A DNA stretch of 64,000 nucleotides from Natronorubrum halalkaliphilum (GTDB lineage Archaea > Halobacteriota > Halobacteria > Halobacteriales > Natrialbaceae), in NCBI RefSeq assembly GCF_009834785.1, contig NZ_WUYX01000069.1:81687-145686 (forward strand). The letters are read 5' to 3'. The position numbers and the translations under genes are program-made. Below, one piece after another: positions 8,573-16,499 of the stretch (positions within the stretch are counted from its first letter, which is position 1; every line of letters begins with the position of its first letter). Below the pieces are notes generated by a model. The model ran no database searches. It was not told where the DNA came from and saw nothing but the letters and a program-made list of their open reading frames with translations.

Positions 8573-8878
8573 ATGATAGACCGACTTGAGAAAGAAGTCG
8601 ATATGTTGGAACGACATCTGCAGGTCCTGAAGATGGTTATCGAAAACGAACCGATCGGGATCGTCAAGATGTCGAACGAGACCGGCTACCCACACCACAA
8701 GGTCCGCTATTCGCTCCGCGTCCTTGAAGAGGAGAACCTCATCGAGCCCTCCAGTCAGGGTGCGATCAAGACCGAACGAACCGCCGAATTCGTCGACGAA
8801 CTCGACGGCAAACTCGACGACATCATCGACAAACTCGACGGCATGAAGATCGAAGACGTCGCCGAGATCGAAGGCTAA
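8573..8878 (+). CDS. Small winged-helix transcriptional regulator
   Basis: The 101-residue protein has a coiled N-terminal helix (residues 1-25). A winged-helix DNA-binding core follows: IGIVKMSNETGYPHHKVRYSLRVLEEENLI at about residues 33-62, with the recognition helix in HHKVRYSLRVL. Its C-terminal amphipathic helix, DELDGKLDDIIDKLDGMKIE, suggests dimerisation. The pattern is found in conserved haloarchaeal regulators of unknown target. It stands alone and is divergent from purA, so purine control is conceivable but not shown. Start chosen at ATG 8573 because of the close TATA box. Confidence 0.75.
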   Translation: MIDRLEKEVDMLERHLQVLKMVIENEPIGIVKMSNETGYPHHKVRYSLRVLEEENLIEPSSQGAIKTERTAEFVDELDGKLDDIIDKLDGMKIEDVAEIEG

Positions 8879-9214
8879 TCTGTCTCCCCACCGGCCGACC
8901 TGAAATCCGACATCTGTCTTCAGGCCGCTCGGGTCCCCGGGGAACGGTGTCCTCGACTGCGAGCTGTACCGTCCACTGATCGTCACCGCCTGCCCCGCGC
9001 GATACCCGCAGGCCAACGGCGATCGGATGCGATCTCACGCTCCGTTTTCTGACTGTTCTGCCGACCCGTTGAGCGCCGACAGCGACTCGACAGCCATCGC
9101 AAAATCGTCCGACTGTAGCGTATCGACCGGGAATCTCTCAGGCGACGACCAACGACCGATGATCGACGACCGACGACACCCGACTCGAGTCGATACGAAA
9201 CCGCGAACCCCCGA
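8879..9214. other. Convergent intergenic region without a supported gene
   Basis: The 336 bases lie between the convergent ends of the regulator gene and the 892-aa protein gene. A rightward frame from 9027 has Ser/Asp/Arg-rich composition and runs into the neighbouring gene, so it is rejected. Short CGACGACC-type direct repeats occur at 9144-9180. No strong hairpin with a T-run was seen. Confidence 0.5.
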
Positions 9215-11893
9215 TTACAGCTCAGGGACGTTCATGTGGAACCCTTCGGAACGCGACTCGACCAGACAGAGGTGGTACCCCTGTTTCCGCGAGAGGTTGA
9301 CGTAACTGAGCTTCGAGCCGCGACTGAGGAAGCCGCTACTCGTCGCCTGCTCGGTCACCTCGAGTGCGCCCGGTTCGAAGTAACTGGAGGTGACGGCGAT
9401 CGCCGCCGCCAGCTCGGGATAGTTCGCTTTGACCGCCGAAGCGGCCTCTTCCATCTCCTCGAGCATCGTCTGTGAGGCGGGCTCTCGCGAGTCGTTCAGG
9501 TTCGCAACGACGAGCGGGTCGCCCATCTTGTCGAACGCGACCACGTCGAAGCTCACGTGATCGGGAACCTCGTCGGTGTCGTCGTCCTCGAGCGAGATCG
9601 TCGCGTCCAGTTCGGCGCGGTCGATTCGCGGAATCGCATCGTAGAGATCAGTCAGCGCACCGGCGTTTCCGGTATCGCGGATCTCGTAGAGCACCATCTC
9701 GGTGAGCCAGTCGACGAATCGGAACTCCATGGTCTCCGTGAGAAACGCATCGTAGGGCTCGCCGTTGACGGCGACGTCGGCCGCGTCGAACCCCGTGTGG
9801 TGCTCGAGTCGCAGGTTAGAGGCGACTTCGTTACGGTCGGCCTCGCCGTCGTGGGCCGTCTCGAGCGTCGGCTGGCTCTTCGAGAGGTAGCGCACGAAGA
9901 GGTTCGTATCGGCGAGCGCCTGCTGGGGCGAGAGTTGCCTGCTTGCGTCCAGAGTCTGGGACTGCGTACCCGAACCACCGTCGTCACCCGACTCGCGAGC
10001 GCGCTCGAGTTCGCGTTCCAACTCTTCGATCCGCGACTGGTACCGATCGACCGTGGCGGTGAGTTCCTCGTTCTCCGAACGAAGCCGATCGCGTTCGGCC
10101 TCGAGTTCTTCGGCCGCGGCCACGAGTTCGTCGCGTTGGGTTTCGAGGGTCTCGATTCGCTGTGCGAGTTCGGCGACTCGCTTATCGGACCGCTGACTCG
10201 AGTCGGCGTCGTCCGTCGTTGCCGACCCACTCCGAGCGTCCGAATCGGCCTGCTCCGCCTGTCGTGCGTCTTGCTGGCGCTGACTGCGATTGCTGGAGTT
10301 GGTCTGTCGCGTTTGGGTGGATCGTTCCTGCGTCGACGTCGACCCCGCAGACGAGTCGGCGGCCGACTCGGTCGCGTTTTTGGAGCGTTGACGACCCTGC
10401 TCCGCGGCCACAGCCGAACCGTTTCGTTCCGACTCGACCGTCTCGCTGTGGTCTGGATCGATCGACGGGATACGGCGCGTTTCGCGCCACTGCTCTTCCT
10501 CCTGGAATCGCTCTTCGTTTTCGCCCTCGGACTCGTCGGGGTCGGGTTGGGCTGCTCGTTCCGGCCGGTCCGATCCCGTGGCTTGCGAATCCCGTTGTGG
10601 CACCGATTCCGCGCTCGCGTCCGGCTTGTCGCTCCGCGAATTGGTTTCGTCCTGCGGGTGTGCACCGTCGGCCGTCCAGGAGATGTCGTTCTGCCCGAGT
10701 TGTTCTGCTGCCGCTTCAACTTCGGCCGGATCGGGACCCGACCCCTCGACGTTCTCGGTGTCGGTCTCGTCGGCGGTAATCTCGTCAGCAACCGCCGACT
10801 CGGCGGTTGGTTCCGCCGTTTCGTTCGACGTCTCCGGTTTACGTGCAGTCGAATCCGAGTCGGTCACAGCGGTCTCGTCGCCGGTAGCGGGTTCCGACCC
10901 ATCGGTGGCGGATTCGCCGGTCGCTTCTCCGGCAGTGGCTCGTTCGTCAGCCGACGACGCCGACTCGGTATCGGACTCAGCCGTCGATCCCGCGTCTGTA
11001 ATGCCGCTCGAGGCGGGCTCCGTCCCGACATCGTCGGTTGTAGTGATTCCGGATTGCCCGTTCCTGTCCTGGCCGTCGGTCTCGGACGACGCCGTCGACT
11101 CGATAGTGACGTCTTCGATCGGCGCGTCCGTCGTTACGCCGTCGCCGGAGGGGTCGGGCTCGTCCCCGGAGATATCGATCGACTCGAGTGCCGACTCCGT
11201 CGGGTCGACACTCGGCTCGGCTCGTGTACCCGTATCGGTGCTCGTCGAGGGCGACGCCGTCCCCGTTTCGGTCTCGGTCTTGGTCTCGGTCTCCCTCTCG
11301 GTTTCGACACCGGAACCGTCGTCCGACTCGGCAGACTGCTCGTCGCTTTCGCCCGTCCCGGGAACGTCCGTCACGTCGATCTCGACGTCGGTGACTTCGT
11401 AGATCCCGACCTCGTCGTCGGCTCGCTCGAACGCCTCGTCACCGGTAAGGAGTCGATCGGCATTGCCGATATAGGCAGCCGCCATCCGACGACCGCCGTA
11501 GTAGACGGCGTAGTAGTCGCCGCTGAGTACGTTTTCACTCAGTTCGATATAGCCGGTAAACGACCCGTTCTGGAGCGTCCCGTCGACCTCCCGGAGCGGG
11601 GTTTCGTTCGTGTAATATTTCGCCCTCGTTTCACCGCCGCGCTCTTCCATCGTACAGAGCAGCGGTAGCGAGGGGTGTGGTGCCTCGTAGACGGTCCCCG
11701 AGGCGCTCTCGAAATCCTCGATCGCGCCGTCGATAACGCCGACGATGCGACCGTTAAGCATGAATAGCCACGTCCCAGCGCCGGAGACAGCCCCCGAGAA
11801 GTCAGCAGCAGCGAGATCAGCAAGGCCATCGTAACCGCCGCTGAACGGGCGAGAATCCCATTGTTCGACGCGCTCTTGCGTGCGCGGGTCCAT
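9215..11893 (-). CDS. Large acidic protein with coiled coil between two conserved domains
   Basis: The 892-residue protein is modular. Residues 1-165 form an N-terminal alpha/beta domain (GAGTWLFMLNGRIVGVIDGAI). Residues 170-540 are a disordered Thr/Ser/Glu/Asp-rich stretch including a KTETETGT-like simple repeat. Residues 555-640 are a strong heptad coiled coil (DKRVAELAQRIETLETQRDE onward). Residues 670-892 form a C-terminal folded domain ending in a VNLSRKQGYHLCLVESRSEG strand pair. No signal peptide or membrane helix is seen. I recall similar haloarchaeal proteins filed under a DUF (7527-like), function unknown. The architecture resembles cytoskeletal, chemosensory or scaffold proteins more than enzymes. 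Start ATG 11893. Monocistronic. Confidence 0.7.
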   Translation of the reverse strand: MDPRTQERVEQWDSRPFSGGYDGLADLAAADFSGAVSGAGTWLFMLNGRIVGVIDGAIEDFESASGTVYEAPHPSLPLLCTMEERGGETRAKYYTNETPLREVDGTLQNGSFTGYIELSENVLSGDYYAVYYGGRRMAAAYIGNADRLLTGDEAFERADDEVGIYEVTDVEIDVTDVPGTGESDEQSAESDDGSGVETERETETKTETETGTASPSTSTDTGTRAEPSVDPTESALESIDISGDEPDPSGDGVTTDAPIEDVTIESTASSETDGQDRNGQSGITTTDDVGTEPASSGITDAGSTAESDTESASSADERATAGEATGESATDGSEPATGDETAVTDSDSTARKPETSNETAEPTAESAVADEITADETDTENVEGSGPDPAEVEAAAEQLGQNDISWTADGAHPQDETNSRSDKPDASAESVPQRDSQATGSDRPERAAQPDPDESEGENEERFQEEEQWRETRRIPSIDPDHSETVESERNGSAVAAEQGRQRSKNATESAADSSAGSTSTQERSTQTRQTNSSNRSQRQQDARQAEQADSDARSGSATTDDADSSQRSDKRVAELAQRIETLETQRDELVAAAEELEAERDRLRSENEELTATVDRYQSRIEELERELERARESGDDGGSGTQSQTLDASRQLSPQQALADTNLFVRYLSKSQPTLETAHDGEADRNEVASNLRLEHHTGFDAADVAVNGEPYDAFLTETMEFRFVDWLTEMVLYEIRDTGNAGALTDLYDAIPRIDRAELDATISLEDDDTDEVPDHVSFDVVAFDKMGDPLVVANLNDSREPASQTMLEEMEEAASAVKANYPELAAAIAVTSSYFEPGALEVTEQATSSGFLSRGSKLSYVNLSRKQGYHLCLVESRSEGFHMNVPEL

Positions 11894-11930
11894 AGTTCAA
11901 CAAGCGGGAACCGCAACAAATACGTTTCGC

Positions 11931-12209
11931 CTAGATTTTCGATTCTGCGTCGTCCGCGAGTTCTTTCATCCGTTTGCCGATTCGGCCGGCGCTCGAGAAC
12001 TCGTCTTCGCTCATTCCCTTTGCGAGAGCGTTGCCGAGGACGAAAACAGCGTGTTTGTGTTCACTCTTGGACTTGTGAACGTGTGATGGATCGACGTCGA
12101 GCTGGTGGTACGGATCGAAGAGCGCCTCGTCGACATCTTCGCGCTGCGAGAAATACTCCATGATGACGACGAGTTCTTCGTGCAGCTCGAGGAGTTCGTC
12201 TTTATGCAT
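11931..12209 (-). CDS. UPF0058 family protein
   Basis: The 92-residue helical protein begins MHKDELLELHEELVVIMEYF and ends GRIGKRMKELADDAESKI. This is the signature of the archaeal UPF0058 family, a short helical-bundle protein with no known activity. It is followed after 37 bases by the large coiled-coil protein gene in the same direction, so the two may share a transcript. ATG 12209 is chosen; the longer frame upstream (to 12647) is the antisense shadow of the next membrane-protein gene. No metal or catalytic motif is visible beyond a His-rich HVHKSKSEHKH segment at residues 43-53. Confidence 0.85.
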   Translation of the reverse strand: MHKDELLELHEELVVIMEYFSQREDVDEALFDPYHQLDVDPSHVHKSKSEHKHAVFVLGNALAKGMSEDEFSSAGRIGKRMKELADDAESKI

Positions 12210-12286
12210 GATCGCGTGTAAGGACGGTCTCGGCTTAAGCGTTGTGTGGAAGGGGAATGCAAACCCGATCCCGCGGGAGCAGTCGG

Positions 12287-12928
12287 TCAGTTCGACGGAT
12301 CGGGTTCGGTTCGCCGGTCGACGGCCAAGACGAGAATCCAACTCCCGAACGCGAGAGCAGCGACGAATTCGGGAACGGCAAACCACGCCATCGGGTCGGC
12401 CGCCACGGTCCGATACAACAACCAGCCCACCCAGGCGAGCGGATGGACGATTCCGAGCCAGATCGAGACGAGGCCCAGACGCGGCTCGTCCGCGAGGACC
12501 AGTCCGGAGCCGTAGACCCACTGCGCGAACGGCGCGATACCGAAGTACAGCAACGCGGCCGGCCCGTGCAGACTGGTCTCGAGATACACGGCCGTGTGTC
12601 CGAGGAAAAAGACGCCGACGCCGATCAGGCCGATCGTGGCCGCCCACAGGAGGGCGACCCCCAGCCGCTCGAGAGCGGTCCGACTCTCGATCCAGAGTTG
12701 CCAGCCGAAGGGGATACCGAGCAGTCCCCCGAGGATCAATCCGCCGTTGAACAGGGGGAAGGTCACCGCGTCGGTACGACCCATATCCGAGAGTGCGCGT
12801 CCGCGCCAGGTGAACGTCTCCGGGGCGGCGAGCAGGGTCGCGAGGACGATCGCGCCCAGTGCGACGATCGGTGCGGCGAGCCCGCAGATCGTCGCGCGTC
12901 GGTGCCAGTCTCCGTCGGTCGCGGTCAT
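12287..12928 (-). CDS. DUF998-like integral membrane protein
   Basis: The 213-residue protein has six hydrophobic segments. The first loop contains the ALSDMGR motif (about residue 46), where DUF998 proteins carry a conserved LSDLG-like sequence after the first helix. DUF998 members are small multi-spanning membrane proteins without a proven function. The ATG at 12928 is preferred to an upstream TTG at 12958 because the extra residues add nothing to the fold. It is followed by the UPF0058 gene 77 bases on. Confidence 0.7.
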   Translation of the reverse strand: MTATDGDWHRRATICGLAAPIVALGAIVLATLLAAPETFTWRGRALSDMGRTDAVTFPLFNGGLILGGLLGIPFGWQLWIESRTALERLGVALLWAATIGLIGVGVFFLGHTAVYLETSLHGPAALLYFGIAPFAQWVYGSGLVLADEPRLGLVSIWLGIVHPLAWVGWLLYRTVAADPMAWFAVPEFVAALAFGSWILVLAVDRRTEPDPSN

Positions 12929-13181
12929 TGCGTTCGCTCGAGCGCGGGAGTCAATCAAACTGTATATTCGTGTCTCCGTTACTCGAGGGAGGGCCGACAG
13001 CGAAAACGCGAAGGTCGGAAGCGCCAGGGGGCACGGCGGTGCGGTAGTGTGGCCTGCGGCAGGCTACGGTGGTGTGGAGCTGAGAGAGGGAAGCCACGGT
13101 GAGCGAGATGGGGACGGAGTAGAACTGAGAGCGGGATAATAATGAGTACGGAAACGACCATCCGACCATCGAACGGCCGAC

Positions 13182-14336
13182 TCAATCCGCAGCAACCGAC
13201 GTTTTCCCGTCGCGCTGTTCGGCCGGGAACCACGCGAGGTCGTGATCGGCCGTGACACGAACGGCGACCCGTTCGTCCAGTTCGATCTGATCGGAGTGGT
13301 TGTGCATACACTCGATCGTTTCGCCGGAGTCGAGTTCGACGCGGTAAAGCACGGTCGGGCCGAGATACCGGCGGTAGACGACGCGACCGTTGGTTTCGGT
13401 TTCGTCGCCGGGGAAGGCCGTCACGTCGTCGGGGCGGACGAGAATATCGATGTTTGTGCCGTCGTACTGGTGGGCGAGACCGTTGACGTCGTCGCGGAGC
13501 ACGCGCCCGAGGGAGGTGTCGACGCTGTCGCCGTGGACCTCCCCCGAGAGGAAGCTGGCGTGACCGAGAAAGCCCGCGACGAAGCGCGACTCGGGCTGCT
13601 GGAACACCTGCTGGGGCGTATCGATCTGCTCGATGTCGCCCTCGTTCATCACGGCGACGCGATCGGAAATCGACAGCGCCTCCTCCTGATCGTGGGTCAC
13701 CGAGATCGCCGTCACACCGGCCTCTTTGATGATTCGACGGACTTCCTCGCGCATCTCGACGCGCAGGTCGACGTCCAGATTGGAGAACGGTTCGTCGAGC
13801 AACAGCATCTCGGGTTCGGGAGCCAGCGACCGGGCGAGGGCGATCCGCTGTTGCTGGCCGCCGGATAGCTCGTCCGGATAGGCCTCGTCCTGGTCCTCGA
13901 GTCCGACGAGTTCGAGCAGTTCGTCGACGCGGGCGTCGCGTTCCTCGTCGACCCACTCCTGCAGGCCGAAGGCGACGTTCTCGCGGGCGGTCAGATGAGG
14001 AAAGAGCGCGAACTCCTGAAAGACGACGCCGACGCCGCGTTCCTCCGGGGGAACGAAGCGACCGTTGCCCGCAACATCATCGTCTCGAAGTTGAATCCGG
14101 CCGTTATTTGGCTTCTCGAGGCCGGCGATCAAACGAAGCGTCGTCGTCTTGCCACAGCCCGATGGACCGAGTAGGGTGAGAATTTCGCCGTCACGAACGG
14201 ACAGCGAAAGCTCGGGGATAACCTCCTCGGTGCCGTACTGTTTCGCGACACTGTCGAGTTCCAGTACCACGTTCTCCGTGGCGGACTCGGGTGTTGGTTC
14301 CGTCGTGGCCGTCGAGAGTAGTTGTCCGTTCGCCAT
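13182..14336 (-). CDS. Fe3+-type ABC transporter ATP-binding protein (FbpC-like)
   Basis: The 384-residue ATPase carries Walker A GPSGCGKTT (residues 57-65), signature LSGGQQQR (157-164), Walker B MLLLDEP (177-183) and the switch histidine in SVTHDQEEA. A C-terminal TOBE-like beta domain (about 300-375) has the RPDDV motif typical of FbpC/PotA/CysA proteins. It would power an inner-membrane importer, most likely for iron, because a DtxR-type operator overlaps its promoter. No permease or binding-protein gene is adjacent, so its partners must be elsewhere. The N-terminal 20 residues before the ATPase are Thr/Glu-rich and unusual. Start ATG 14336. Confidence 0.85.
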   Translation of the reverse strand: MANGQLLSTATTEPTPESATENVVLELDSVAKQYGTEEVIPELSLSVRDGEILTLLGPSGCGKTTTLRLIAGLEKPNNGRIQLRDDDVAGNGRFVPPEERGVGVVFQEFALFPHLTARENVAFGLQEWVDEERDARVDELLELVGLEDQDEAYPDELSGGQQQRIALARSLAPEPEMLLLDEPFSNLDVDLRVEMREEVRRIIKEAGVTAISVTHDQEEALSISDRVAVMNEGDIEQIDTPQQVFQQPESRFVAGFLGHASFLSGEVHGDSVDTSLGRVLRDDVNGLAHQYDGTNIDILVRPDDVTAFPGDETETNGRVVYRRYLGPTVLYRVELDSGETIECMHNHSDQIELDERVAVRVTADHDLAWFPAEQRDGKTSVAAD

Positions 14337-14370
14337 TGATCGACTCCGGCGTCTGCTGCCGTTCGTTTTG

Positions 14371-14386
14371 TTTAGGCGTGCCTAAA
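14371..14386. promoter_or_regulatory. DtxR/IdeR-type operator (16-bp palindrome)
   Basis: TTTAGGCGTGCCTAAA is a perfect inverted repeat with 7-base arms around GT. It lies between the TATA box (about 14389-14396) and the start codon of the ABC ATPase gene, where a bound repressor would block initiation. It resembles the TTAGG...CCTAA sites of DtxR-family iron regulators, represented in Halobacterium by Idr1, Idr2 and SirR. Regulation by iron is an inference from the motif and the gene. Confidence 0.75.
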
Positions 14387-14388
14387 AC

Positions 14389-14396
14389 ACTTATAG
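14389..14396 (-). promoter_or_regulatory. TATA box of the FbpC-like gene
   Basis: Minus-strand CTATAAGT lies 3 bases upstream of the palindromic operator and about 55 bases before the ATG, leaving a leader of roughly 30 bases. Confidence 0.55.
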
Positions 14397-14512
14397 CTGC
14401 CGGTCGATTCCAAGAGCGTAGGAAGACCGATGGCATCCGCGCAGTCGATCGGCACCCACTCCGAGACCCGATTCGCAGGGAAACGGTCACGAATCGGACG
14501 GGACGAACGCGG

Positions 14513-14983
14513 TTAGAGTTCGACGCCGCTCGGGATCAGGCTGTGCTGGCGAAGCAGGTTCCCTTCGTCGTCGTAGACCAGGAACGTCCGTTTGTCGTAG
14601 GTGACGAAGTGATCGCCGTCGAGCGTGATTTCGACCTCGTACCGTCCGTCGTCCTCCGTTGCGTCCTCGCCGTAGCTGCGAGCGGCCCGAATAAACGTCA
14701 GTACGTCGTCGGCCTCCTCGTTGAGTTCGAGGATGAACTCGCCGGTAACCCGATTCGTCACGCTGACGACGCCCGCCGCGTCGTTACCCAGCGGTTCCTG
14801 GAGTCTGAGGGCGACGTCCGTTCCGCCCGCCTCGAGAATGTCTCCGTCGGGTCCGGTAAGGCGCTCGCGGAGCATCGTTTCCGGGCCGGTAAAGTTGATC
14901 GATACCGAGGGTTGGCTCGGTTCGCCGTCGGTCTCGACCCAGTCGACATTGTTGACATCTAACGTGAAGTGCTCGCGCCTCAT
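14513..14983 (-). CDS. DUF5793-like conserved haloarchaeal protein
   Basis: The 156-residue acidic beta-rich protein starts MRREHFTLDVNNVDWVETD and continues with a Gly/Pro-rich strand series, an alpha segment near residue 95 (EEADDVLTFIRAARSYGE) and a C-terminal TYDKRTFLVYDDEGNLLRQH strand pair. The N-terminal signature matches a small haloarchaea-only family that I know as DUF5793; function unknown. The second Met (14983) is chosen because the preceding residues are not conserved-looking. No signal peptide. It is separated by 176 bases from the ABC ATPase downstream, which has its own promoter. Confidence 0.7.
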   Translation of the reverse strand: MRREHFTLDVNNVDWVETDGEPSQPSVSINFTGPETMLRERLTGPDGDILEAGGTDVALRLQEPLGNDAAGVVSVTNRVTGEFILELNEEADDVLTFIRAARSYGEDATEDDGRYEVEITLDGDHFVTYDKRTFLVYDDEGNLLRQHSLIPSGVEL

Positions 14984-15294
14984 TCCGTATCCGACACTTC
15001 GCACTCACACCGTATCAACGTAACGCACGACCTCCCACATTCGATACATATCAACTGGCAGTCTCGGCGCGGACGACAGTGGGACGGTGTGGACTGATCT
15101 GTACCGTTCACCGCGACTCGGCCGGACCTGGCAGGCGCGAAGAGAGACGGCACGGGTCGCGGCGAACTGGACCGAATCGCGTCCTCGCCGCAGTTCGGCG
15201 GTCCTGGTTCCAGTTCCGATTGGTCGCGCCACTCACGACCGTCGTCTACCGCGTTTGCGAACGCTTTTTGCACATCCCCGGACGAAGGCAGACA
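14984..15294. other. Divergent promoter region, no gene
   Basis: The 311 bases separate the leftward DUF5793-like gene and the rightward methyltransferase gene. They should hold both promoters. The best candidate for the rightward gene is the GCTTTTTGCA region around 15261-15272, about 27 bases before its ATG. No palindrome, repeat or supported short gene was seen. Confidence 0.45.
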
Positions 15295-15996
15295 ATGGCC
15301 GAGGAGCAGGACGGGGACCCAGCACGACGAGCCGCCGTTCGCGACACCTACGACCGGATCGCCACCCACTTCGCGTCCACTAGGGAGTACGCCTGGCCCG
15401 AAGTCGAAGCGTTCGTCGAAGCGACTGCGAATACACGCCCCACCGACACGACCGCCCGTTCCGTCGGCCTCGATCTCGGCTGTGGCAACTGCCGCCACGC
15501 CGAACTGCTCGCCGAGACCTGCGATCCAGTCGTCGGCCTCGACGTGAGTCGGGGGCTGCTCGAGACCGGGCGCGAGCGCGCACGAGAGCGCGCGTTCGAC
15601 GTCGAACTCTGTCAGGGCGACGCGTCCGAACTGCCGCTCGCCGACGATACCGTCGACGTCGCCGTCTACGTCGCGACGCTACACCATCTGCCGACCCAAC
15701 GTGCTCGGCGAGACAGCCTCGACGAACTCGCGCGGGTCCTCGCCCCCGGCGGTCGTGCGCTCGTCAGCGCGTGGTCGACCGCCCACGACAACTTCGACGA
15801 GACCGACGGGTTCGACACGACGGTCGAGTGGACGCTTCCCGGGGGCGAAGCGGTCGACCGATTCTACCATATCTACGCCCCCGACGAGTTCGAGGCCGCC
15901 CTTGAGGCGAGCGACCTCGAGACGCTCGAGTGGGAGCTCTCGAGCGGGAACTGTTACGCCGAGGTGACGGTTCCGGATCGGGAGCCGACTTCGTGA
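15295..15996 (+). CDS. Class I SAM-dependent methyltransferase, Trm9-like
   Basis: The 233-residue enzyme shows motif I GLDLGCGNCRHAELL (about residues 59-73), an acidic ribose-binding loop in VVGLDVSRGLLE, motif II CQGDASELPLADDTVDVAV and motif IV ATLHHLPT. The GLDLGCGNCRH form and RD(S/T)LDELARVL helix resemble Trm9/ALKBH8-type tRNA wobble-uridine methyltransferases, which in Haloferax use Trm112 as partner. A Trm112-like gene lies at 6599. Substrate assignment is inference; other small-molecule substrates remain possible. ATG 15295 is chosen over a frame extending upstream because the N terminus (MAEEQDGDPARRAAVRDTYD) matches the family. Confidence 0.75.
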   Translation: MAEEQDGDPARRAAVRDTYDRIATHFASTREYAWPEVEAFVEATANTRPTDTTARSVGLDLGCGNCRHAELLAETCDPVVGLDVSRGLLETGRERARERAFDVELCQGDASELPLADDTVDVAVYVATLHHLPTQRARRDSLDELARVLAPGGRALVSAWSTAHDNFDETDGFDTTVEWTLPGGEAVDRFYHIYAPDEFEAALEASDLETLEWELSSGNCYAEVTVPDREPTS

Positions 15997-16006
15997 GCCG
16001 GTAGTC

Positions 16007-16115
16007 ATACTGTTGGACAGAACGACGTGAAGCCGACCGTGAATTCGGGGTTGTCGCCCACGGTGACGACTCCAGCAGAACGATCGGCTTCGTATTGACC
16101 ACTGTCCGACAGTAT
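16007..16115. repeat. Family III inverted-repeat element (109 bp), MITE-like
   Basis: The ends ATACTGTTGGACAG (16007-16020) and CTGTCCGACAGTAT (16102-16115) are inverted repeats with one mismatch. A nested pair, GAAGCCGA near 16027 and TCGGCTTC near 16084, lies inside. The element sits between the methyltransferase stop and the tRNA gene. Size and structure fit a non-autonomous mobile element, but no target duplication could be defined and no second copy was found in the window. Confidence 0.65.
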
Positions 16116-16292
16116 CAATCACTGTTCTCCATCGGGATCGGTTGCGCGCTCGAGTCGCAGTATCGATCCCGCGCTCGAGTTAGTTCGGGTCGAAGTCCGT
16201 CTTCCGTCTCTCGGTTCGACGTGAAAAACGACCCGCGGATCGCCGGTCCGAAAAGCAAGAGCCTTAATGGTGGAGTGAAAACCAGAGGATGA

Positions 16293-16363
16293 GCGCGGAT
16301 GGTCTAGTGGTAGGACCTGAGCCTTCCAAGCTCATGGCCCGGGTTCAAATCCCGGTCCGCGCA
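16293..16363 (+). tRNA. tRNA-Gly (anticodon UCC)
   Basis: The 71-nt gene folds into a full cloverleaf: acceptor GCGCGGA/TCCGCGC, D stem GTCT/GGAC with AGTGGTA loop, and anticodon stem TGAGC/GCTCA with loop CTTCCAA (anticodon TCC, reading GGA/GGG). The T arm is CCGGG/CCCGG with TTCAAAT loop, and the discriminator is A. No intron is visible and CCA is not encoded. A TATA-like CTTAATGG lies about 28 bases upstream at 16263-16270. No integrase or repeated 3' end is adjacent. Confidence 0.97.
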
Positions 16364-16499
16364 TTTCTGCTGCGAACAACACCGTGAGCAGCGGCAATCG
16401 CGTACGAACCGCATCAAGTGTCACATTCTCGAGTTCGTCGTCGATCGAGTGCCGGATCGGCGATCACCGGGCGTTCTCCGTGCAATCCCGTTTTCTGGC

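Noticed and set aside
9027..9305. Short rightward frame between regulator and 892-aa gene
   Set aside because: Runs into the coding end of the neighbour and has low-complexity Ser/Asp/Arg composition, with no promoter.
9557..11668. 703-codon rightward frame inside the 892-aa gene
   Set aside because: Arg/Gly/Val-rich with no recognisable domain; the opposite strand shows halophilic composition and a coiled coil.
16293..16363. tRNA-Gly as an integration site for a mobile island
   Set aside because: No integrase gene and no repeat of the tRNA 3' end were found in the following DNA.
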